Shown one piece after another: positions 8,966-16,717 of a stretch of DNA of 64,000 nucleotides. Every line of letters starts with the position of its first letter. Within the stretch, counting starts at the first letter, position 1. A model generated the notes under the pieces. That model saw nothing but the letters and a program-made list of their open reading frames with translations, was not told where the DNA came from and did no database searches. Location: contig NZ_CP150170.1 in the NCBI RefSeq assembly GCF_037963865.1, forward strand, positions 4,526,001 to 4,590,000, in the 5' to 3' direction. The position numbers and the translations under genes were made by a program. This DNA comes from Paenibacillus sp. FSL R10-2734 (lineage in GTDB: Bacteria > Bacillota > Bacilli > Paenibacillales > Paenibacillaceae).

Positions 8966-9835
8966 CTACTTCAGTACCGGTTCAATATGTACCAGCACAT
9001 TTGAAACTTGGTGTCGGTCCTTCAATTGCTCTTCAATCTCTTCCGTAATATCATGGCTCTGCACCACACTAAGCTCGGAATCCACTAATACCGTTGTATC
9101 CACTAGTACGTTGTTCCCATGGATGCGGGCTTTGATATCTTTAATGGATTGCACTCCGTCAATTTCAGCTACAGTTTCTTTCATGAGTTCAAGTTCTTCC
9201 GCGTCAAAACCATCCGTTAAATCATGTGTTGCTTTACTAAAGATATCCCATGCTGTCTTACAGATGATCAGGCCTACGATAATCGCTGTAAGCGGATCAA
9301 GCCATGGAATTCCAAAGCTGGAAGCCACAATCCCGACAAAAGCACCTATACTAACTAAAGCATCCGACCGATTATCTAGTGCTACTGCTCGCATAGCGTT
9401 ACTATTAATGGAGCGGGCCAGTCTAATGTTATACATATACACGCCCATCATGATCACAGCACAAAAGACTGCCGTCCAGGCTGCTATAAGATCTGGACTT
9501 TCTAGTTCAGGTTGGATAAATTTGTTCATGCCCTGGTACAACACTTGAAGTCCCACCACAATCATAATGAATGAAGCAATTAAGGATGCCACGGTTTCCG
9601 CTCTGAAATGCCCGTAGCTGTGATTGGAATCTGGTGGTCTTCTGGAGATTTTGAGGCCAACTAGTACTGCAATAGAAGCAATAATATCAGTGCTGTTGTT
9701 CAGCCCGTCTGCAAGCAACGCTTGAGATCCCGCGACCGTACCAATGAACAGCTTGATTGCGGAAAGGAAGATATAAGCAACTATGCTTAGCCAAGCTCCT
9801 TTTTCACCCTGTTTAATGTCGTTGTAATTTTCCAA
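8966..9835 (-). CDS. Cation diffusion facilitator, probable manganese exporter
   Basis: A 289-residue CDF transporter: six membrane helices in the first ~200 residues and a cytoplasmic ferredoxin-like C-terminal domain (MKETVAEIDGVQSI, then HGNNVLVD). The intramembrane site reads N-x3-D in helix 2 (NNSTD) and D-x3-D in helix 5 (DNRSD). Zinc exporters of this family usually have an H-x3-D in helix 5, while the N-D-D-D set is that reported for manganese exporters such as pneumococcal MntE. I therefore infer Mn(II) efflux. Start is TTG with GGGGG about ten bases upstream; no in-frame ATG is near. A plus-strand ORF over the same bases is a shadow. Confidence 0.88.
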   Translation of the reverse strand: MENYNDIKQGEKGAWLSIVAYIFLSAIKLFIGTVAGSQALLADGLNNSTDIIASIAVLVGLKISRRPPDSNHSYGHFRAETVASLIASFIMIVVGLQVLYQGMNKFIQPELESPDLIAAWTAVFCAVIMMGVYMYNIRLARSINSNAMRAVALDNRSDALVSIGAFVGIVASSFGIPWLDPLTAIIVGLIICKTAWDIFSKATHDLTDGFDAEELELMKETVAEIDGVQSIKDIKARIHGNNVLVDTTVLVDSELSVVQSHDITEEIEEQLKDRHQVSNVLVHIEPVLK

Positions 9836-10127
9836 AAAAAAGAACCCCCAAAGAATAGTATTGTTCTATACTACACTTATAGATTCGGGTGGGTCTAGAG
9901 AAACAGTGTTGCTAAGATGCGTAATAGTTCACTCCGTCAAATAGAGTTGCCAGGTCATAACTGTTTTGCGGAAAGTAACATAGTTTGCCCTAGTTCAACT
10001 TTACTTCCAAAATATAAGAAAGTATAAGGACGCTAGAGTCGTTTATGTTAGTTCAACTGGAATAGTAACTTTTTGCTATTTGAAATGTCTAATTATTGTA
10101 ATCACTATTTCTAAGGGGCGTGGAACA
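9836..10127. other. Intergenic region between divergent genes
   Basis: About 290 bases upstream of both the CDF gene and the beta-propeller gene, so it must hold both promoters, though I cannot assign them firmly. TAGTTCAACT occurs twice (9991-10000 and 10049-10058), and a partial ATAGTTCACT occurs near 9923. I see no RNA gene or riboswitch fold. Confidence 0.4.
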
Positions 10128-11486
10128 ATGATTCAGTCTTTACATAAGACAATAATTAAAGCTTTAGCTGTTGCAAGTATTGCATCCCCATTAGCTTACA
10201 GCGGATCATTATCCGTCATTTCCGCAGAACAAGCAGTCATTAGTACAAGCAATCCCTACTACAATGAAGTCAAAGCCCCAGTCCTTACGCCTGCATGGTC
10301 GGCGCCACTCGCCATCTTAAAAAAGGATAGAATCACAGAGCAGAACGTTACAGTACTTGCGGAGAATGGAAAGGTCTTTGCCTTGCAGCGGAATGAAAAA
10401 TTAGTCGCATTGAATGCTACAACAGGTAAAAAAATGTGGGAATTCGGAAGTGCATTAGCCCCGCTGTTCACGTATAGTAACGGATTTATCTACGGACTGA
10501 CCCAAAGTGGCTCGTTATACGCTGTTAATGAAGCAGGCAAAAAAGCATGGTCAGCTTCATTAGCTCTACCTAAAGCTACTAGTATACAACGGTTAGGCTC
10601 CACCATTTATGTTACACAAGAGAGTCAACTCGCAGCCGTCGATGCCGTAAGCGGAAAGATCAAATGGAAGGCTGTTGAGAAAAGTAATAACTTTACGGGC
10701 TTATCAGACCTCATGGAAGCAGAGGGGGTTATTATTCGCAGCTATCTCTCTCAAGGAGCTTTAACAACTGCCGGACTTGCCGCTTATGACAGTCAGACAG
10801 GAAATAAGCTATGGGAAAAGACTCGTCAATTTTGGCCTTTAACAGTGAAGGACGGTCTCTTATACTCCATCACCAGTACTCTTATGCTTGATGATGACCC
10901 TGTCAATCGTAATGTCAAAGTCTCTGTATTCAACGTAAAGACGGGTGAACTCAAAGGTGAACGTTTATATACATGGACAGATACCGAGAATAAAGATGGA
11001 GAGTACAGTTTTGGTGGTGTAAATGGGACGGCGTTCTTGGACGGAAATGACTTCTATATTTTTCAGGGTAAAAAGCTTGTGAAATATGATTTCTGGAATT
11101 ACTCAGCGCAAGGGAAACCGGTTCAAACCTGGACTTCTATGGCTAAGGAGAAAGACTACCCACTGAACCAAGTCCATCAGCAAAGAATGTTATACTCTAA
11201 TTATGATAACGGTACGTTATCCGCACTTAAACTTGGAAATGGGCAGGCTGTAGTCCTTAATAATGGTGAGAATCCAATAGTACAAACGGATCTTTTCGGT
11301 AACGTAGTTTATAGCGGACAGTCAGATGGCTTATTTCACGCTTATGACATGTTGACTTTGAAGCCAATTTTCACCGTGAACACGGGGTCACGCAACTTTT
11401 CCCCTTCTCTTAAAACAGGAGGAATGCTGATGATCCGAACGGATAATAAGCTACTTGCCATTAAGCTACCTTCTTCTTTAAAATAA
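10128..11486 (+). CDS. Secreted PQQ-like beta-propeller protein
   Basis: A 452-residue exported protein. The ATG chosen has AAGGGGCG about ten bases upstream and places a Sec signal peptide (residues 1-~33) at the N-terminus; an upstream in-frame TTG has no SD. The mature part has repeated blades of the quinoprotein/PQQ-like type: VVALNATTGKKMWEF-like units recur (LVALNATTGKKMWEF, LAAVDAVSGKIKWKA, LAAYDSQTGNKLWEK, LFHAYDMLTLKP). Such propellers are commonly structural or ligand-binding; the residues for a true PQQ dehydrogenase are not evident. Function unknown. Confidence 0.85.
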   Translation: MIQSLHKTIIKALAVASIASPLAYSGSLSVISAEQAVISTSNPYYNEVKAPVLTPAWSAPLAILKKDRITEQNVTVLAENGKVFALQRNEKLVALNATTGKKMWEFGSALAPLFTYSNGFIYGLTQSGSLYAVNEAGKKAWSASLALPKATSIQRLGSTIYVTQESQLAAVDAVSGKIKWKAVEKSNNFTGLSDLMEAEGVIIRSYLSQGALTTAGLAAYDSQTGNKLWEKTRQFWPLTVKDGLLYSITSTLMLDDDPVNRNVKVSVFNVKTGELKGERLYTWTDTENKDGEYSFGGVNGTAFLDGNDFYIFQGKKLVKYDFWNYSAQGKPVQTWTSMAKEKDYPLNQVHQQRMLYSNYDNGTLSALKLGNGQAVVLNNGENPIVQTDLFGNVVYSGQSDGLFHAYDMLTLKPIFTVNTGSRNFSPSLKTGGMLMIRTDNKLLAIKLPSSLK

Positions 11487-11510
11487 AAAAGCCTGATTTC
11501 TCAGGCTTCT
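11485..11510. terminator. Intrinsic terminator between converging genes
   Basis: Stem AAGCCTGA/TCAGGCTT (11489-11496 with 11501-11508), TTTC loop. The T-run is good on the minus strand (after ferritin) and poor on the plus strand. Confidence 0.7.
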
Positions 11511-11523
11511 GGGTTTCAATAAC

Positions 11524-12027
11524 TTATTCAGCCGGTGCTGTAAAGGTACGAGCTGCAAATTCAGCATCCAGCATGTAGAAGGCGTTGCTATCTTTATCAA
11601 TTCTTTTCAGTTTACTAATGATGTTGCTAAAGAGCGCTTCTTCTTCCACTTGCTCATCAATAAACCATTTCAAGAAATAGATCGTTGCATGCTCGCGTTC
11701 ATCCAGCGCCAAGTCAGCCAAATGATAGAACCGTTTCGTGTTTTGTTGTTCATGAGCGAAAGCATGTTCAAAAGCATCCAGCATCGATGTGTACTCGTTC
11801 TTCGGCTCTGGTAGTGCTTCTAGTGTAGCCCGATTATCTCGATCATTAAGGAACTTATAGATTTTCATGGCATGGAATCGTTCTTCTTCTGCTTGAATTA
11901 GAAAGAAGTTTGCAAAACCATCCAGACTTTCACCGGAGCAATATGCAGCCATAGCTAGATAAACATGAGCGGAATAAAACTCGAAATTCATCTGTTCATT
12001 AAGTGTGTTTACTAATCCATCTTTCAT
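11524..12027 (-). CDS. ftnA: Ferritin
   Basis: A 167-residue non-haem ferritin that stores iron as a mineral core in a 24-mer. Four-helix-bundle ferroxidase ligands are visible: the Glu of MNFEFYSAHVYLAMA, the E-x2-H of AEEERFHAMKIY, a Glu near EHAFAHEQ, and the E-E-x2-L pattern in DEQVEEEALF. Length matches bacterial FtnA, not bacterioferritin (no haem Met) or Dps. GAGGTGACG lies upstream of the ATG. Monocistronic, transcribed convergently with the propeller gene. Confidence 0.95.
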   Translation of the reverse strand: MKDGLVNTLNEQMNFEFYSAHVYLAMAAYCSGESLDGFANFFLIQAEEERFHAMKIYKFLNDRDNRATLEALPEPKNEYTSMLDAFEHAFAHEQQNTKRFYHLADLALDEREHATIYFLKWFIDEQVEEEALFSNIISKLKRIDKDSNAFYMLDAEFAARTFTAPAE

Positions 12028-12154
12028 CTGACCGTCACCTCATTATTCAATTTTAATATGTAAAGATTTAAGTTCATCTTATCACCGTGTATCTAAGTCA
12101 GCAAGGATTCATCCTTCTGACATCTAAATAAGCAACGAAGGGACGACTTTTCTG

Positions 12155-13453
12155 ATGACCAGATTAACTCGTAATAACTTACAGCCTAAATTCTCCGGCA
12201 GACTCCTGTTGGCTTCAACTATGTTATCTATGCTTCTTTTAACTAGCTGTTCCAATAGCAGTAACAGTGCTCAATCAGTCGCAACAAACTCGCCTACATC
12301 CGAATCCACTACACCACCCGTTACCAGTGCCACACCTGCTCCCTCCACAGAGAGTGATCCTATTGCTCTTCAGATTTCCAATATGAGCCTTGAAGAGAAA
12401 ATCGGACAAATGCTCCTTGTTGGTATTGATGGAACCGTTCTAGATGATCAAGCAAAAAGGATGATTGCCGAAGACAAAGTCGGTGGAATCATCCTTTATA
12501 AGAACAATATTCAAGACCTAAAGGGTATGGTAAGCCTTGTTAATTCCATGAAAGAGAGTAATAGTGACAACCCTATTCCTTTATTCATGAGTGTCGATCA
12601 GGAGGGTGGTAAAGTCAGCCGGATGCCTAAAGAGTATGCTTCCATCCCCTCTAATGCAAAGGTTGGTACCCGCAATGATGCTGACGCTGCCGAGATGATG
12701 GGCAAGCTGCTCGCACGAGAAGTAATTTCAGCCGGATTTAATATGAACTTCGCTCCTGTTCTTGATATCAATAGCAATCCGAATAATCCTGTGATTGGAG
12801 CTCGCTCCTTCGGCAACTCCGCTGAGCTAGTCAGTACACTTGGGATCGCTGAAATGAAGGGCATTGAGAGCGAAGGTGTTGTGCCCGTTGTCAAACATTT
12901 CCCCGGACACGGTGATACTTCCGTCGACTCCCACCTTGATCTGCCGATTGTAAACAAAACCGCTGAAGAGCTCGCTAAATTAGAATGGCTTCCTTTTCAA
13001 GCTGCAATTAAAGAGGGAACAGATGCCGTTATGGTCGCCCACATTTTATTTCCTAAGCTAGATCCTGATAAACCAGCATCCTTATCAAGTAAAATCATTG
13101 GCGAACTACTTCGGGAAGAAATGAATTATCAGGGACTTGTAATCACAGATGATTTAACAATGGGTGCTATCATGAAGAATTACGACCTTGCCAATGCGGC
13201 GGTAGATACCGTTATTGCAGGCAGTGATATCCTACTTATCGCACACGGCTATGATAATGAGCAACGAGTAATAGATTCGCTTCTGGACAATGTAAAAAAA
13301 GGTAAGATACAGGAATCACGGATTGATGAGAGCGTCTATCGGATCTTAGCATTGAAAGCTAAATACAATCTATCCGACGAGCCAGTTCCGGTTCCTGATC
13401 TTACCGAGCTAAACAAGGATATTAAAGCTTGGAGACTTACGATTGAGAAATAG
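12155..13453 (+). CDS. GH3 beta-N-acetylhexosaminidase lipoprotein (NagZ-like)
   Basis: A 432-residue lipoprotein: signal peptide with lipobox LLTSC giving acylated Cys32, a Ser/Thr/Pro-rich linker (~33-68), then one glycoside hydrolase family 3 domain. The NagZ signature KHFPGHGDTSVDSH is present, with the Asp-His dyad that serves as acid/base in this subfamily. The nucleophile Asp is expected in VITDDLTMGAI. The likely reaction is removal of N-acetylglucosamine from muropeptides during wall recycling outside the cell. B. subtilis NagZ has an extra C-terminal domain that is absent here. Confidence 0.92.
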   Translation: MTRLTRNNLQPKFSGRLLLASTMLSMLLLTSCSNSSNSAQSVATNSPTSESTTPPVTSATPAPSTESDPIALQISNMSLEEKIGQMLLVGIDGTVLDDQAKRMIAEDKVGGIILYKNNIQDLKGMVSLVNSMKESNSDNPIPLFMSVDQEGGKVSRMPKEYASIPSNAKVGTRNDADAAEMMGKLLAREVISAGFNMNFAPVLDINSNPNNPVIGARSFGNSAELVSTLGIAEMKGIESEGVVPVVKHFPGHGDTSVDSHLDLPIVNKTAEELAKLEWLPFQAAIKEGTDAVMVAHILFPKLDPDKPASLSSKIIGELLREEMNYQGLVITDDLTMGAIMKNYDLANAAVDTVIAGSDILLIAHGYDNEQRVIDSLLDNVKKGKIQESRIDESVYRILALKAKYNLSDEPVPVPDLTELNKDIKAWRLTIEK

Positions 13454-13468
13454 GCTTAGGCCTATTTC
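13447..13468. terminator. Hairpin between converging genes
   Basis: A perfect 9-bp stem (GAAATAGGC with GCCTATTTC) with a 4-base loop. It contains the GH3 stop codon. Neither side has a good T-run, so termination efficiency is uncertain. Confidence 0.5.
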
Positions 13469-13473
13469 AATCC

Positions 13474-14565
13474 TTACTGAAGTACAACAACATCTCCTAC
13501 CTTCAACCCTGAGACGGCCTCTGTTTTGTCTGACGTCTCCATACCCACTTCAATATCTCTTCGTTCATATTCCCCATTGCCTTTGTCCAGCATCACGTAG
13601 GAGAGATCTCCTTCATGCATTACAGCGATGCTGGATACGACGATGGCATTTTCTTTGCGGACCGTCTCAATTTCTCCGCTCAAGCTTAGTCCACCGATCA
13701 AGTGCTCGTTAGACTGCAGTGAGATAACCACTTCAAATTGTGGAACCGAAGCAGCAGGAGCATTCGGGCCCGAAGCCGTCTTAGCAAATTTAGATACCTT
13801 AGTTACTTCTCCAGAGAGCTTTAAATCCTTTAAAGCTGTCATTTTAACATCAACCTTCATTCCCGTCTTAATACGGAAGACATCTTGCTCACCTACAAGA
13901 GCTATAAACTCAAGCTTGTTCATATCTACAATTTTGCCGATGTATTGATTGTCTGTCACCGTCTGCGGAATTTCACTGGCGCTATCGAATAGAAAAACAC
14001 CAGATGCCGGAGCATGGTAGAGCGCTGTATTAAGCTTAGTCTTCTTTTCTTTTAATTCACGAGCCTGTATATCAGCATTCACTTGGTTAAGCTCATCCCC
14101 TAACCGTGCCGTTTCTTGGGCTGCAAGTGCTTTTATACGTTCGGCTTCTGTTGCACCAAGGGCTGCATTCTCCTGGTCCTGCTGACTAACAAATTCATTT
14201 AATTCCGCTTCCAGCTTAGCCTTTCGGATGGTCGCCTCCTGAGTAGCAATTTCATTCTTTAAGGCTTCCTGATCGAGGGAAAACAGCAAATCCCCCTTCT
14301 TTACTTGCCCACCGTTCTCTACCTTCCACTTGGTTACCTTTGAAGCATATGGCGCATATACAAGCGTTTCTTTCTCATATTGTGAATTCCCTTTGACCTG
14401 GACGGAGCTCGTCATTGTTTCCTGTGTCACTTCAAAAGTTATCGCTTGTGGTGGTTCAACAGGTTCTAGCTGTGCCTCAGGTTTATACATTTTGTTGTAT
14501 ACAAAATAACCTGCTGCAATAATGATCAATACTAATACAATCCACTTGATTCTCCTCTTCATCAC
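13474..14565 (-). CDS. HlyD/MacA-like efflux adaptor
   Basis: A 363-residue membrane-fusion-type adaptor: N-terminal membrane helix (about 8-25), a split lipoyl/barrel-sandwich domain (VYAPYASKVTKWKVENGGQVKKGDLLF and the return HAPASGVFLF), a coiled coil between them (about 115-180), then beta-barrel and membrane-proximal domains ending VSGLKVGDVVVLQ. It partners the MacB-like permease and ATPase upstream. A GTG start with AAGGA seven bases upstream is used; an ATG immediately follows and is an alternative. Last gene of the operon. Confidence 0.9.
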   Translation of the reverse strand: MMKRRIKWIVLVLIIIAAGYFVYNKMYKPEAQLEPVEPPQAITFEVTQETMTSSVQVKGNSQYEKETLVYAPYASKVTKWKVENGGQVKKGDLLFSLDQEALKNEIATQEATIRKAKLEAELNEFVSQQDQENAALGATEAERIKALAAQETARLGDELNQVNADIQARELKEKKTKLNTALYHAPASGVFLFDSASEIPQTVTDNQYIGKIVDMNKLEFIALVGEQDVFRIKTGMKVDVKMTALKDLKLSGEVTKVSKFAKTASGPNAPAASVPQFEVVISLQSNEHLIGGLSLSGEIETVRKENAIVVSSIAVMHEGDLSYVMLDKGNGEYERRDIEVGMETSDKTEAVSGLKVGDVVVLQ

Positions 14566-14592
14566 TTCTGCTTCCTTTCAACTTAAAAATAG

Positions 14593-15969
14593 CTAATCCC
14601 GTTTTATCGCCGTGAGCGCATTCGTTCTGGATGCGCTGATCGCCGGATAAATTCCTGATAGTACGCCTGTCATCACTGCAAATGCGATCCCTACTGGAAG
14701 AGTCATCAGAGGAATAGTAATAACCAAAGGCTCACCCATCCCCATTCCAGCGGTACCAATAAGCTTGTTTATGCCAAATATAATCAAGTATGAAAAGACA
14801 ATACCGAGCAGCCCACCCAGCATTCCGAGCAATGCCGCCTCTGTAATGAACATATTTCGGATCTGCCCCATATTAGCGCCCAACACCTTCATAATGCCGA
14901 TCTGACGCCGACGTGCATGAGTGGACATGGTCATCGCAACGATGATGGAGATCGAAGCGATAATCAGAATAAATATACCAATACCAAGGGCTGCTTTCTT
15001 GATCATGCTGAATTGATCGGCGATTGCCTCTTTTTGATACAAATTCGTACTTGTCGTTAGTGTGAGTTTCTGTATAAGCTTCTCCACTTGCACGATATTG
15101 TCCGTGCTGTCGACTTTTACTATGGCTGAGTTATAAACATCCTTCTGCCCAGCGGTGCCACTCGTTAGTTTCAGTTGTTCAACCAGACGCTCACCAGTCT
15201 CTAGTGACACGTAGATCTTCTTGTCGTACATCGCCATATCAGGGTTCCCCCCACTATCCAATATCCCAACAATTTGTAGTGGCGAGCTGACTAGCGATTG
15301 TCCAGTTTGAGAAGCAGGGTCATGCGACTGTAATTGAACCTGTTGTTTGTACATATCCGACGGCAGCATGCTTAAACTGTTGTACTGTTCCATTATTTTA
15401 TTATTGTATGGATCCGTATTCAATTGATCAAAAAGACGTTGCCGCGTCTCGACATCAATCAAACCTACGGTCGCTCCATAGTTTAGCACTGCCATGCCAA
15501 CCGAATCAGAAGGACCACCCTGCTTAAAGCGATGGTCGTATTTCGTTAGCAGTCGAAGATCCGTTCCGATAAGCTGTAAGTCCGTAATTTTATTATCGAT
15601 AGTAGTCATTTGTATGTAGCCAAGCTCTTGAAAAGGTGCTGCTGCGGTTACATGTTGCAAGCCTTGGACAATTTTTAGCTTCTGAGCCGTCAGCCTGCCG
15701 GGATCAAGTTTTGCATCAGTAGCAGAAGCTCCACTTCCTTCTCCGCCCCCTTGTGAAGGGATACCACCATTTGGCGTCACTGTAATTTCATCCATTTTGA
15801 AACTCCGGTTAATCTCCCGCTCCGTATAGCTTTGCGCGGAATCTCCTATACTTAAAGCAACAATGATAGCAGCACAGCCAATCGATATACCAGCCATACA
15901 AAGACCTGTGACCACTTTCCGTCGTTTGACTTGCTCCCAAGCTAATCGTGAAATATCACTAATCCTCAA
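14593..15969 (-). CDS. ABC transporter permease, MacB type
   Basis: A 458-residue permease with a MacB N-terminal region (helix ~20-42 preceded by AWEQVKRRKVVTGL), a large extracellular domain with a low-complexity GGEGSGASATD stretch near residue 78, and three C-terminal helices in the FtsX pattern (RRRQIGIMKVLGA just after helix 2). TTG start with GGGGG eight bases before it; it overlaps the ATPase gene by 11 bases, indicating coupled translation. With its ATPase and adaptor it should form a tripartite-like export or envelope-signalling complex. Confidence 0.92.
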   Translation of the reverse strand: MRISDISRLAWEQVKRRKVVTGLCMAGISIGCAAIIVALSIGDSAQSYTEREINRSFKMDEITVTPNGGIPSQGGGEGSGASATDAKLDPGRLTAQKLKIVQGLQHVTAAAPFQELGYIQMTTIDNKITDLQLIGTDLRLLTKYDHRFKQGGPSDSVGMAVLNYGATVGLIDVETRQRLFDQLNTDPYNNKIMEQYNSLSMLPSDMYKQQVQLQSHDPASQTGQSLVSSPLQIVGILDSGGNPDMAMYDKKIYVSLETGERLVEQLKLTSGTAGQKDVYNSAIVKVDSTDNIVQVEKLIQKLTLTTSTNLYQKEAIADQFSMIKKAALGIGIFILIIASISIIVAMTMSTHARRRQIGIMKVLGANMGQIRNMFITEAALLGMLGGLLGIVFSYLIIFGINKLIGTAGMGMGEPLVITIPLMTLPVGIAFAVMTGVLSGIYPAISASRTNALTAIKRD

Positions 15970-16678
15970 TGAGTTTACCCCCTTCGAGTTCTGTATTCGA
16001 AGAAGTTTCTTTTTCCGTAATCATATATCCATCCTTAAGCGTAAAAATCCGTTGCATTTGCTCCGCAACCTTGAGCTCGTGAGTTACAACAATGAAGGTA
16101 GTCTTCATCTTCTTGTTCAGGTTAAGCAGGATATTGATAATTTCCTCTTCTGTCTTCGAGTCCAGGTTACCAGTCGGTTCATCTGCGAATATAACAGACG
16201 GCTCCGTGATCAAGGAACGTGCGATACTGACCCGCTGCTGCTGTCCACCAGACAGCTGAGAAGGGAACAGGTCGGCTTTATCCGGGATGCCGACCCCTTC
16301 AAGCAAGGCTAGAGCTTTTTGCTTACGTATTGATGGTGAAATGGATTGGAAGACTAGCGGCAATTCAACATTTTCACGGACGGTTAAGCTAGTAATCAGT
16401 TCATAAGCTTGAAAGATAAACCCGATATGTTTCCTACGAAATTCGGATAGCTTGTTCTCGCTCATCTTCACGATATCTTGGTCAGCAATGTAAATGTGAC
16501 CTTCCGTAGGCTTCATCAGACCTGCCATGAGGTTCAGCATGGTTGATTTACCGGAACCTGAGCTCCCCAGTAAAGCAACCATCTCCCCCTCTTTCACAGA
16601 AAAGTCTATTTGATGAAGCACAGCCGTCGTTTCATTACCATTCTTAAAAGAATGCGTTACATTTTCCACTCGCAACAT
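15959..16678 (-). CDS. ABC transporter ATP-binding protein, MacB/LolD class
   Basis: A 239-residue ATPase: Walker A LGSSGSGKST near residue 36, Q-loop FIFQAYELI, signature LSGGQQQRVSIARSL, Walker B VIFADEPTGNLDS, switch His in VVTHELKVAEQ. It is the second gene of the operon, 39 bases after the large secreted protein and overlapping the permease start. The short acidic C-tail is not conserved in the family. Confidence 0.93.
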   Translation of the reverse strand: MLRVENVTHSFKNGNETTAVLHQIDFSVKEGEMVALLGSSGSGKSTMLNLMAGLMKPTEGHIYIADQDIVKMSENKLSEFRRKHIGFIFQAYELITSLTVRENVELPLVFQSISPSIRKQKALALLEGVGIPDKADLFPSQLSGGQQQRVSIARSLITEPSVIFADEPTGNLDSKTEEEIINILLNLNKKMKTTFIVVTHELKVAEQMQRIFTLKDGYMITEKETSSNTELEGGKLIED

Positions 16679-16717
16679 TGGAGCTGCTCCTTCGCGTACA
16701 TTAATAGATATGAATTG

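Noticed and set aside
8913..9548. 211-codon plus-strand frame opposite the CDF gene
   Set aside because: Wholly antisense to a well-supported transporter, starts within the terminator and has no recognisable fold.
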